In this document: piece after piece, positions 13,513-24,445 of the stretch
Layout: each line of letters opens with the position of its first letter
How positions within the stretch are numbered: position 1 is the stretch's first letter
Assembly: GCA_035610365.1 (NCBI GenBank)
Contig: CM069432.1
Location: 265,977,177-266,041,176 of the forward strand
Direction of reading: 5' to 3'
DNA from: Aquatica leii
Taxonomy: Eukaryota > Arthropoda > Insecta > Coleoptera > Lampyridae
DNA length: 64,000 nucleotides
Position numbers and translations under genes: made by a program
The notes under the pieces: generated by a model
What the model was told of the DNA's origin: nothing
Database searches by the model: none
Seen by the model: the letters and a program-made list of their open reading frames with translations, nothing else

Positions 13513-14090
13513 AAAGGCTGTTCTGTCCCAGAACAGGAAGCTGAATGCGACATCGATAGATATAATTGTGACGATAGTGGCAGTTCTCTCCATTTCGGCA
13601 ACTTCACTACACGACTACACACGCTACACGACTTCATAAGAACTCTGCCATTGCCTCTGCAGCTTCCACGACAAACTATGTCTTCTTTGAGGATTTTATA
13701 CACACCATGTCGCCAGGTTAAAACCCACCATTTTGTGACTTGACGTCATATCTTGTCTTTGTGTGGTTTTACGGACTGTCTCATGTAATTCGTCTAACCT
13801 TTTTGTCAGCTTATCGACGTAGTCTTCTCTAGCAACTTCCTCTGGTCTTCGTCCAAATTGGAGGTCGCATGGCAGTCGTATTTCGCGAAAGGTGCAAGTG
13901 CTGATCCCAGTCTCTTTGGTGTTCGGACACTACTTTCTCATTATTCGATTCATCTGTTCAACCAGGATGGAGAGGCGTCGTCCTTGTTTGCTTAATTCCT
14001 AACAGTCGGCAAACTTCTTGAAACAGCCCAGACTCAAAGTTGCGGTCTTGGTTAATTCCAACGGAACTCCAAACCGGCAAAACAACTCTT
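13513..14090 (-). pseudogene. Gypsy integrase, C-terminal part
   Basis: Minus-strand text in shifting frames: LQTGTEFEARVFKEVCRLLG, then VVSEHQRDWDQHL, then QNGGFQPGDMV. These are the end of the integrase core and its C-terminal domain. The upstream catalytic part continues past the nested LINE near 16150-16300. Stops and frameshifts are present. Confidence 0.75.
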
Positions 14091-14091
14091 T

Positions 14092-16145
14092 TTTATAAGT
14101 TTAGCTTTATTTGTCCACCTGAGTGTTACAAATTAATTCATGTTCCCCTATTTACAATTTTTACCCACCACCCTTTTTTTTACATTTACACTACATTCCT
14201 TTTTACATTTAGTACATTTCCTTTCTCCTCCTCTCCTCTTAGTTGTTTCCTCCTTCTCCATACTTCTTCCATTCACGTCGCTCCTTTTCAGTTTTCTTCT
14301 AAAATTTCTCTTCTTCTTCTCTTAACTCCCTGCATTGAATCCTCATGTGTTTAACGTCCTGCGTCTCTTCTCCACATAGTCTGCACATCTTTTCTTCCTC
14401 TTTTTTCCAGTATTTATTTCCTAACTCTTCCTTTCCACATCTGAAACATATCATTTTTTCTTTTTGTTAATTTTATTGCCTTTGCCTTTTTCCTGTCTGC
14501 ACTTTCTCTCTTATAATATACTAGTGATGGGCGAAATATCGTTACCGGTGACTTTAAATTGTTGATCACTAAAATATAAGCGACTAACAAAAACACAAAA
14601 CCAGTTACTGGTGATTCCGTTACTACTGCACGGTTATTGATCAAATTATAAATTGTCTGCATTGTCAAAATTTTTACGACCTTTTTTTTAGTTACGAGTC
14701 AGAAGTGATATCGGTGGCTTGTAAAAGTAGCGGTGACCGTCGCCAATTCACCGGTGACCAAAAAGTAGCCCATCACTATAATATACCCCGGTGTTTCCCT
14801 GTCTACTCCTAATACCCAGTTCCAGTATTCTTTTTGTATCTCTTCTACCTCTTTATACTCCTTCCACCTCCATGTTTCCGCCCCATATATCACCACACTT
14901 TTTATTAGCTTCTCAAACAGCAGCCTTCTTTTTTCTATGTCAACCCCAAACAACCTTTCGCCCACACACCACACTTATCCTATTAACATGTTTCCTTTCC
15001 ACACTTTTTCCTTTATGTATTCCCCCTCCTTATTATCCTCCTTCATCGTGTAACCCAGGTGTGTAAATTTCTTCACTTGCTGCACTTCCGCCTCCCTCCA
15101 TTTCAACTCCTTTTTTTTCCTTTCTAAATACCACTATTTTTGTTTTCTCCGTATTTACTTCCTTTTTTTTTATTTTTTTTTCCAGCGTTTTCATCATCTT
15201 CATTTCCTTATCCTCATTAGCCACCAACACTATGTCATCCGCATAAGCCAATGACCACATCTTCACTTTCCCTAATACTATCCCTCTTATCTGTTGCTCT
15301 CTCATTGTCTCCTACAAATCCCCCGTATATACTGAAAACCTGCTTGGGCTAAGTATGCATCACTGTCTCAACCGTTTCCTTAAAACGAATTTCTCGCTCT
15401 CCTCTCCATTCACCCTGCTCCTCGTTTCTTCGCAAATTTCCTCCATTCTTTCTATTAATCTTTCATTTATCTTTTTTTCTCCTCATCTATGCCCACAATT
15501 TTTCGCTGTTCACTCTATCAAAAGCGGCGTTTAAATCTACAAACAGCGCCACAATTTCCCCCTTTTTTTCTCTAGTTCTCTATTCGCCAAATGTCCCAAT
15601 ATACATATATGTTGTCTATCATTCTTATTGCTTTTCTGAATCCCGCTTGTCCGTCTGGTATCAAACTCCTTTCCTCTATTTCCTTCTGTAGTTTTCCTTG
15701 TAGCACTGTCGCATATAATTTGTAAGCCATGCTTAATAATGTCACCCCTCTGTAACTAATTACTTCATTTCTGTCTCCTTTTTTGTGTATCGGGCATATT
15801 ATTCCCTCTCTCCATCTCTCCGGGAATCCTTCGTATTTTTTATATTTTATTTACTATTTCCGTCATCCTTTTTGCTAATTTTCTTCCCCGTATACCCACT
15901 CTTCGCCTTGTATCCCATCTTCTCCTACCGCATTCCCTTATTTTACCTTCTTTATTGCCTCTATTATTTCTTCGTCATTTATTCTATCTCTATCTTCTTC
16001 TTCCAGTCTTCTTTTATTTGCCTTTATTGTCCTTTATGATTGTGTTCTCTCCCCCCCCCCCCCTAAGATTCCTAAAATATCTCTCCCATTCTTTTATTTG
16101 TATTCCCTGTCATTAATTTTATCTTCCTTTTTTTCTTTAGGTACA
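14092..16145 (-). mobile_element. LINE copy 1 of the purine-rich family, nested in gypsy, 5'-truncated
   Basis: The minus strand carries RT text with the catalytic motif SLAYADDIVLVANEDKEM (about 15240) and matches the copies at 35.5, 39.8 and 55.1 kb. Its 3' end at 14092 interrupts gypsy integrase. Its 5' end at about 16145 corresponds to position 41748 of the 39.8 kb copy, so ORF1 and endonuclease are missing. Gypsy sequence resumes with an A-rich string close to the one at the left border, which may be a target duplication. It is heavily mutated and holds a MITE at 14521-14777. Confidence 0.82.
14521..14777. mobile_element. hAT-type MITE nested in the LINE
   Basis: Ends are CTAGTGATGGGC and GCCCATCACT, an inverted pair, and both sides carry ATAATATA (14513-14520 and 14778-14785), an 8-bp duplication. 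The other LINE copies read through this site without it. 257 bp, non-coding. Confidence 0.85.
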
Positions 16146-16149
16146 AAAA

Positions 16150-17492
16150 AACTTTTACTAATACGTCTGCAAGAGACCGTCTTCTACTCTCAAAGAGTCC
16201 CACTGTGCCCAGTACGCTTTAATGTTTTAATTATTATTTCGGGATCATTTTCTTGTTCGTTAAGCAACTGCTCAGGTTTCCACTCGTCATCAACCAAATT
16301 AGTCCTCCGGAGACATTTGACCTTTTCTTCAAGTCGCGAATAATGGCTGCAGTCTTCCGGACACGATCTTCTGAATAAAGCATCAGCGTTCTGATGACTG
16401 CTTCCAGCGCGGTGTTCTGTGCCATAGTCATACTCTTGCAGTCACGCGATCCATCTTGCTACTTGTCCTTCCGGATTACAGAACTGCAATAACCATTTTA
16501 TAACGACGTGGTCCGTTCTGAGTAAAAATTTTCGTTCATACAAAAATTTATAGAAGTGTTCTATGGACTTGACGACTGCTAACAGCTCTCTCCTAGTGAC
16601 GCAATAATTCATTTCTGACCTGGATAAAACTTTACTGAAATACCCGATGACTTTTTCTTGTCCATCTTGCTCTTGTGAAAGGACTGCACCTATTGCCGAT
16701 TACTTGCATCCAAAACAAACCTTCCATCTTTTCTTGGATAACTTAAAATCGACAGAGTGACTAGGATTGCCTTTAGTTGATAGAAAGCGTTTTCGCAGTC
16801 TTCATTCCATTTAAATTCTGCTCTTTCTTCGGTCAGTTTCGTCAAAGGTTTGGCAATATTGGCAAATCCGGGTACAAATCGTCTGTAATAGATGCACAAC
16901 CCAAGAAAACTTCGAACCTAAAGTTTGTCAATTCGTCTTGGCCATGCTCAGATTTTGTTTGGGTCAGCCATTATCCAATGTCTAGATACGATGTAGCAAA
17001 GGTATTGAACTTGCTTCTTAAATACGGCAGTCGGTGGAACACTTCTTCCAAGTTGTTCAACTGTTCTTCAAACGACCTTCCAACCACGATCAAGTCGTCT
17101 AGGTAAACTAAGCACGTCTTCCAAGACAGTCCGCTCAAGATAGTCTCCATGAAACGCCCAAACGTTGCAAAAGCGTTACACGGTTCAAAGGACATTTCAG
17201 TGAACTGCCACAAACCAGTTCCAATCGTAAAAACTGTTTTTTCACAATCCTTGAGTTCTAACTCTATCTGCAGTAATCATTCTATAAATTCAACGTGAGA
17301 AACCACTAGGATGCTGACCGGGTGTCTAACGTATCGTCAATTCTCGGTAAAGAGTAGCTGTCCTTTTTGATCACGTCGTTAAGCTGTCTGCAAGCTACGC
17401 AAAACCTTGTTTATCCATCTTTCTTCTTTACGATTACCATTTGGGACGCCCATGGGCTATTTGAAGGTTCAATCACAAGAACCTGCAAAATT
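16150..17492 (-). pseudogene. Gypsy reverse transcriptase, RNase H and integrase start
   Basis: From high to low coordinate: EPSNSPWASQMVIVKKKDG and SYSLPRIDDTLDT (RT fingers), MSFEPCNAFATFGRFMETIL and SWKTCLVYLDDLIVVGRSFE (RT palm with the YLDD catalytic box, about 17110), YYRRFVPGFANIAKPLTKLT (connection), FVLDASN (RNase H start), then damaged RNase H. In-frame stops, for example after KKKDG and between SLTT and the next block, show it is dead. It is joined upstream directly to gag at about 17492. Confidence 0.85.
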
Positions 17493-18015
17493 CCAAATGC
17501 TTCTCCACGTAAGGCCAGAATTAAAGACGTCGCTTTCTGTTTGTTGTTCTAACCATTAGCTACAGCTGTGGCTTCAAACTGTTTGTGGTACGTTGACCAT
17601 GGAACTTTACCATCAAAATTTGGACACACAAGTTTACTTGTGCATGGCTTCTTCTCGATGATTCATTAAATATTCACTCGTGACACTTCCTTTACCATGG
17701 CAATTCATTTGGTTCATTCTTTCTTCAAGCAGTTTAATTCTGTCTTCTAATTTGTGCTTTATTGCTTCTATTTTGTTTTCTAGAACTTCGCATATTTCTT
17801 CTCTTAAATTAAAATATCTGCTTGAGTTTTCTCTTAAACAATTTTAATTTGGTTTTCTATGTTAGTTCGTATTTCTTCTTTTAAACGTTTAGAATTTTCC
17901 GGAACTTTCTATCAATTTTTTTTTCTATTTTCTGGGTATTTTTAAATAATTTTTCTTCAATTTGTTGAGAATTTTCGTAAAATTTTTCTTCCTTTTTTCT
18001 AGAATTTGTTTCCAT
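17493..18015 (-). pseudogene. Gypsy gag, truncated
   Basis: An ATG at 18015 opens METNSRKKEEKFYENSQQIE, a charged coiled-coil start. After stops the text reaches EAFGILQ, which matches EALAILQ in the capsid part of the second gypsy copy (about 52225). There gag ends abruptly and RT begins, so the capsid remainder, zinc knuckle and protease are deleted. Confidence 0.7.
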
Positions 18016-18239
18016 ATTTTTATTGATTCCAAAAATTTAAATAACTTAAATCCATTTTAACCGCGTCAATGGCATAAAATAAAACACGAATAAAAAGTTA
18101 TAACACTAAATTTTAATAACGCTCGATTTTTTATTACTAAATACAAAAGAAACTAATGCGACACGTATCACACAACGTTTTTATTACGGGAGCAATAGTA
18201 AATTACTTGTATTTACACCGTAAAACCGCGAACTCCACA

Positions 18240-18248
18240 CTGACACCA
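18240..18248 (-). promoter_or_regulatory. Primer-binding site, tRNA-Leu-like
   Basis: One base inside the 5' LTR, the minus strand reads TGGTGTCAG, the complement of CTGACACCA, the 3' end of insect tRNA-Leu including CCA. Only nine bases match, so the tRNA identity is tentative. Confidence 0.55.
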
Positions 18249-18249
18249 C

Positions 18250-18632
18250 TGTAACAAATTTTAAAACTAATTTATTTAAAACTAACTATTTATGCGTTAG
18301 AACTACACGTAACTGATTAAATCTAACTACATTTAAGAATAAACACACTAATTTACATATTACTATCACTCGAAAAATAATGTCTACGGATAACTTCTGT
18401 TTATCTAAAAATCTAAACCGGTAATTAAAAGCACGTACGCTTATATGCCGTTATATTTATTTTTCACTGGCACGGGCACTTTATCTATTTATCTTAGCAC
18501 ACACGTCAACCACTTATTTATTTAAACCGAAAGTCTTCTTAAAAACTGACCTCAGCTCCGTTTGAAGACTTTTTATATATTTCTGTTATCTGTGTCGAGA
18601 ATTTTCCACATCCTTACTTCGAGAACGTTTCA
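18250..18632 (-). repeat. Gypsy 5' LTR (383 bp)
   Basis: This is the partner of the LTR at 13175-13500. Read on minus it begins TGAAACGTTCTCGAAG and ends AATTTGTTACA. TTAT follows directly at 18633. Confidence 0.9.
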
Positions 18633-18636
18633 TTAT

Positions 18637-18840
18637 TTTTGGTCGTACCGACATAACATTTTTGAATGAAGTACTAATTTTGGTTTTTGTGCATCGACAA
18701 TATACAATTCCATCAGTTCCCCTTCATAAATCATTTGTTGTTTATTAAATTGCTTCCCACTGCAAACAAAGCTGTAGACTCCAGATTCTACGCCACTGGC
18801 GTCGATGACTAAACACGTCCGAGTCCACTCCAGTTATTGC
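18637..18840 (-). other. Unassigned open stretch abutting the gypsy insertion
   Basis: The minus strand reads about 66 residues without a stop, including TCLVIDASGVESGVYSFVCS, MIYEGELMELYIVDAQKP and HSKMLCRYDQK, ending at a TAA formed over the gypsy target site. It has the balanced composition of a real protein, unlike neighbouring frames. I do not recognise it; it could be an exon of an unknown gene or part of a transposon protein. Confidence 0.35.
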
Positions 18841-21050
18841 AATAGTGCAACAAAAAACAAATGCCAACTTCAATTGTTTTTGAAAAAGTTCACTACCATG
18901 AAGCTAAGCTCTTAAACGCCACAACACTACATTGTGCTAATTTAGAAGAAAATCCTTTCCAATCACAAGACACTACTAGAAATACGCCGTATTAAATGTT
19001 GACAATAATAATAAATATTTAAACGCAATAACCTATGCAATCCGTGCAAAACACAACCTTCAATTTAAAATAACTACTGAGAAATTGCCGTGATTAAACA
19101 AATGAAGATTTGCTCAATTACGTCTGAATCGATATTTCCTTTTTTTGTATAACGCATATGAGATTATGTCAAACAAAATGGCGGAGGAGTTAATCACATC
19201 AATCGTGTTAGGGCGTAATTTAATTGAAGATGAACTGGGAAGTAGATAAGCCCATTCAAGTGAAAGTAAAAAAGATGATCAAATTCATTAAAAAGCACTC
19301 CCACAATAAACTAGAAATATGGTGAATCACTGTGGAGCGCCAAAAAGTAAAAAAATTAGAAATTTCAACGCCTACTAATCGTGTGGGAAACTAAAAATTA
19401 TATAAGTAAAAGCAACTAAAGTAAAGTAAAAATTGTATATGTTTGCAATCGTCACGTCTGTTCTTTCTGTATTTAGAGAACAATGTATTCAATAAAGGTC
19501 ACTTAAATCACAACCATGACATACCAACACGTTCATCCAACACAATTATCCAATGACAATCAATGTTATGGCATATTGGGAACACAAATTGTTTCCTCGC
19601 TTACAATTGGATTAACTCTCAAACGCAAATATGTATTTTTTTTAGAATTTCGAATCGAATGAGTTAGGGAAGCGCAGGTGTCGTAACTTGCAAGAATAAA
19701 TTTAAAGAAGAATTACATTCTCTTAACATTTATGCTAAGGTTAAACATCTGCAACAATCGCCATTATTTTATACTTGACAAGTGCATTTAAGCGTTCTAA
19801 CTCTAATTATACTCGTAAATTTTCTAGTTAACGCAAACTCGAAACGTGTGACAAGCAGGCGTTAAAAGTTATCAAACGTGAAATCAAAACTACTCTTTTT
19901 TAAGGTTATATTTCTGACTGCGTGTACGACAGAATTATAGAAATCATAACAGTTTTATCATTAATGGTAAATATATTGACTAATTCCTCGGTTTGACAAT
20001 GACGTGAGTGTTTTTTTTTTAAGTTTTGACTTTCGTCCAGGCAGCAAGTATTTTGGTAAACGGCTACTAGTTACTCCTACTATGTGCACAAAAAGACATT
20101 GCAGTTTTGGATTGATACTCCTAACAGATCTTTTTTTGCTACTTTTAATCATTTACATTTTTTCCTATACAGAGTGTTCCACGCTTCCAATGTTATCTGG
20201 GATGTTTGTTTCGATATATAAATCATTATTTGAAGGACGGACGTCCGATTATACAAAAAAAAATACTAATATTTTTATTCTAAGCAGAATACCAACAACA
20301 CAATACTGAATACACTAAAAATAATATTTAATGACCCTACTGACAAAAATCTAAATGCGCTTTAAGCTACGTACTAATTAAAAACTAAGAGTATCGGAAG
20401 TATAATAAAGCTTCATGGTTGGATATTAAAGGTTTCCAAAGATAGGCTTGTGATATTGCTGCCGTAACCAGGACTAAATCAATTGAAATTAAAAATTTCA
20501 GACCTCTCCTACAGATAAAAGCTTAAAAAACTTTCATAATATTCCGTGGAAACTAAGACCGAAGCGTGAAGTGCAAACATTACACAGAAATTCTGACTCG
20601 CAGTCTGCGAAACTGAATATTCCTCAAAAACGAGACAAACGCTTAACCTTGTGTAAAACATCATCATCAAATAAAAAATGGTGTTGACAAAAGTTCAGAT
20701 AGTGAGTGGGTTTGATGCATTGCTTAGATTTCAAAAAATAGACATAATTTTTTCCCCTAAATTTTACTTGTCACAAGTTACAGATCCTCATAATTTAGCA
20801 ACATAACCATCAGATGAAAATGACAATTGTGATCGAAAATCACGAGGATTAAAAATCGCAAAAAAGTCTCGATGATATTCCTAAAGTAAATCCAGTAAAC
20901 CACAACTGAAAAAAAAAAGAGCATAGACCATTATACTGACCAATACTCCAAACAAATTCAGACTAAAAGAAGAAGAATTAACAGCATGGAAACAAGTAAC
21001 CAGTCTAAGAAGGAAAAAAAAAGAAACAAAAACATTCGAATCTAAGTTTG
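18841..21050. other. AT-rich, nothing recognised
   Basis: Only short random-looking frames. A short open reading beginning MAEELITSIVLGRNLIEDEL near 19171 is noted but has no splice donor or known relative. Confidence 0.4.
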
Positions 21051-22080
21051 CCTTGATCGGTTGACTCTTTTTTTTAGTCGCCTCCTCGCGGTGCACCCTG
21101 GATAGCATCTGTGCTAGATCTCTAGTACAGATGTAAACTAAGTGATTGACACGAGCCTACATCCCACCATGTGATGTTGTTGCGGATATGTTACTATCCA
21201 ATTCCGGTCTGGGCGGCTTGGTCAACGGGTGATTCGTACCGTATTTCAACGTAGTAGTATTCATGTTGACGCTAATCTTTTCATAGGCTCCCTTTTACGG
21301 CAGTATAACGTCCGTGGGTTGTGAACTTAACTGTGCACAATCTATACGGAAAGGAGCAGTTTGCCATATGGCTACTCTAAGGGTAATAGTCAATCTACCT
21401 AATTCCGAAAGTCGGTCTTGGACATGAACTGAATGCACGGCTGAGCCATCGTCAACCGAGTGGTCCCACACGTAAATCCAGACCCAGTTTCAATTCCGAG
21501 CTTGGTTCAATCTTCAGACCCGTGGGTTTTACCAGTACCTTTGAAGGGAGAGGAAAGACCGAGTCTAATTACACGGAAGCTTGGTAAAAGTTTATCACTC
21601 CATCAGAGGAAGCGTCATGTGGTAGGCATACGCGGTCCAAAACGCCCAAGGTCCATGTGAATTGCCTTAGACCCGTAGAACCGACAGCAATCTACCCAAT
21701 TCCAGTATCCCCAGTATATTAGTGCATTTATGTGAAAACGGCGAACATTGCAAGGTAGTAGAGGAATCTATTTTGTAGGATAGAGAAGACTGCAACGGTG
21801 ACTCGTCAAACGTGACCAGGCAACAACACGAGTAACCTGGTATCGAGGCCAGCAAAGATCGTCCAGAATCAAAAAGTTAGAAAAAAAGAGCCACTCCGAG
21901 TTAAGCACTGAACGGCCGATTTCTTACTAGAAGACTGGGTCGTTAAACCCGCGGTACGGGGCGTACAAGATACTGCGCCTACCGTTAAACGGTAACCCGG
22001 GGTGCAAGGACCAGGAGTTAAGATTTGCTTTAGTATTTGCGATAGATTGCACGGCTTTCCGGGGACGTAACTAGGACTAA
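21051..22080. other. GC-richer unassigned island
   Basis: Composition changes sharply from the AT-rich surroundings, with many GG/CC dinucleotides. No long frame or known domain is seen on either strand, so it may be the non-coding part of a retroelement. Cause unknown. Confidence 0.4.
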
Positions 22081-22379
22081 CATTTTAAATCTTGATAAAG
22101 GGTCAGTGTAATGAGGTTTGATTTCAAAGATGCCCAAACAAAAATTAGTTGCCCACCGTTTTAATTAGTTTCGCAAGTTTCTAAATCAGCTGATTTTACG
22201 ATTTTGCTAAATTTGTGTCTTAACTTATAAGAGTAAAACAGTATATCCACAAAAAAAAAACTCTAGATAATGCAAAAAATGATTTCCAGTCGTTGTTCGA
22301 AACATATATGCAAAAACTGTGCACGCGATTAAAGGAGTCAAGATCCCTAACTTGCTTTAGTAGTATAAGCTGAAGAGAC

Positions 22380-22848
22380 ATTAGCTAGCTATTTAAGAAC
22401 GATGCTTAAAAATATCTTCAGACCATTCTCCAGTTCTACTGAACCTTAGCTCTCGGCGTTTGCACTATACCTAAGCACTAACAGAACTGATTGGATCTGT
22501 TATAAAAACAAAGTAGAAGAAAACTTACTGGTTGAAATCTCGCTACAAACGCAAAACGACCTACTAAATCCGGTAGAGCACTTCAACCAAGTAGTTCAAA
22601 GAGCGGCATGAGCTGCTACTCCAAGATAAAACTCACATACACGGTCTGACGAATGTCTAATTGCAGTCAAAACACTACTAGCAGAAAAAAAACTAAGAAG
22701 ACGATGGCAATATACACTTTTTGAAAACGTTATCTCCATCTGCAGCTTCTGACTATTCTCCATGGACAATAAAACCTATTGAAAAAGCGAAGGTACCTGC
22801 TAAACATTTAGAGACGGTATTTGAGGCACACTTCACAGATTCGTTTTG
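22380..22848 (+). mobile_element. Jockey-type LINE fragment (endonuclease end to RT approach)
   Basis: The plus strand reads SSDHSPVLLNLSSR (the SDH motif closing the APE endonuclease), then after a frame change NRTDWICYKNKVEENLLVEI, then AVKTLLAEKKLRRRWQYTLF and DYSPWTIKPIEKAKVPAKHL. This is the connector typical of Jockey-clade ORF2. RT proper is missing and the pogo unit follows at once. Confidence 0.75.
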
Positions 22849-23719
22849 TAATTCCTGTGTATGTACATATTTAATGAAGAAAATTGAACCCTTTGTACAC
22901 TCAAGAAAATAAAAAACGGGACCCTACCTGGTTCTAAGTACAAATAGATGTGTAAACGAGATTTAATCCCTGAGTCATTCCATATCAATTCAACCGAAAA
23001 AAAAAAACGTTTTCAACGCTTGACAGGTGTGATGCATTATTTTCATAACTTCTGATACAATAATGGTCCCACTTTATGGTATACTCACAAAACCTCACTT
23101 AAAAACACATAAATACAAAAAAAACTAAAAAAACAATATTTTCTAAATTTGAGTTGAAAAAAAATATTTTTCTACCAAAAAGTTTAGTATCAAATTAAAG
23201 CTCATTAAATCTTGTTTAAAATTAGCTAATATTCAGCTCTCTAAGACTTACAGATCTCAAATTAGAGCATATTTTTGCTCTCGGCGCACGTATAAAGACG
23301 CGTTTTTTGTGATTTTTATAAATTTATAACTGACAAGAGTTTGTATTTATTTTATGTCAATTTGTCTGCGTTTATATTACAAGTGTTACTATTATTTCAT
23401 TCATGACTTTTAACCATTCTTCTGTATTTTCAAAAATGGTGAGTATAATTTAAGCAATATTAGTTAACTTCAAATCATTTACAGCTTTAATTTTTTTAAT
23501 GCATTAATTTCAACATGTGAATGTTACTTAGAAAACGCAAATAAAATTTATTTCTGAATGTTAAAAGATAATTTGTAATTAATAGGTGTTTTTGCAAACT
23601 AAGAACATAATGCGAAAATCACAGTAGAAGAATTCATGGTTTCAATACCATTGTTTGGATTAAAAAAAAGTTTTAATTCTTATTGAATGGGTAAGGCATA
23701 TGGCAAAAACTGGTTTTCC

Positions 23720-24445
23720 TCTCAGCAAGGAAACAGTGTAGGCAAGTGAAGAAAATGAAACACCAAGGCGTAAGTGGTTCTCTTTTTTTGGCAAGGCACC
23801 CTGCAATCAGTTTCCAATTTGTTAGCCAAGACAATATTAACAAAAGGTACAAAGAAGCCAAAAATTACTTGAAAGATAATTCTGTATTAGAAATCTTACA
23901 AGATCGTCGGCGAGTTTTTTTTAATACAGATGAAACGTCATTTTTTCTTGAACCCAAAACCAGAAAAAGTTTTAGCAAGAAAACGGTGCAAAACAGTGTC
24001 TTATTAGCAGCAAATGGAGATAGCGAAATGACGCCGCCTATGGTAGTATACCGATATAAGAGGATACTACAAATAATAACTGAGTTTTCCTTCAAATTAG
24101 GCCATTGGAAAAAATAAAAACGGATGGATGACCCATAAGCTCTTTTATGAATACATGATTAATATCTTTTTTCCATGGGTAAAGAACCAAAAACTTTCAT
24201 TTCCCATCATTTTCTTTATGAATGGTCTAACATCTCACATATCAACGCCACTTAGTACATTTTGCAAAGCATTGTTGAAATCTACGCTAAAAAAGCTAAC
24301 ACCAACTACGGATTCAAGAAATGCGGATTATCACCATGAGATATTCCTATCCACACTCGAAAAGAAGACTGGGAAAGAGAAATTAAATAAATTTCATCAG
24401 ACTGAAGGAAACTGGAACGGGTCTGTCGAGGATAATTCCTTATAA
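23720..24445 (+). pseudogene. pogo/jerky-type transposase, unit A
   Basis: The text runs from SFQFVSQDNINKRYKEAKNY through FFNTDETSFFLEPKTRK (first catalytic Asp, about 23930), TPPMVVYRYKRI and GWMTHKLFYEYM-like text to FPIIFFMNGLTSHIS and FCKALLKSTLKKL. This is the DDE region of CENP-B/jerky/tigger-like transposases. The second catalytic Asp is Asn (codon AAT 24222-24224). The third is lost in a deletion of about 165 bases that unit B retains. A frame change lies near 24115. Confidence 0.8.

Larger units (their letters stand above)
13175..18632 (-). mobile_element. Gypsy-type LTR retrotransposon, LTR-to-LTR, defective
   Basis: LTRs at 13175-13500 and 18250-18632 begin TG and end CA (read on minus: TGAA..GTTACA). 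The element is flanked by TTAT on both sides (13171-13174 and 18633-18636), the 4-bp target duplication expected for gypsy. A primer-binding site and polypurine tract sit at the right places. The coding order on the minus strand is gag, RT, RNase H, integrase, with stops throughout. Protease and most of gag are lost by deletion, and a LINE is nested between integrase and RNase H. The RT motifs (CLVYLDDLIVVG) and integrase C-terminus (NGGFQPGDMV) place it near the insect mdg1/412-like gypsy group. Confidence 0.92.

Noticed and set aside
19171..19250. Short open reading MAEELITSIVLGRNLIEDEL as a possible first exon
   Set aside because: No splice donor at its end, no recognised relative, and an in-frame stop shortly after.
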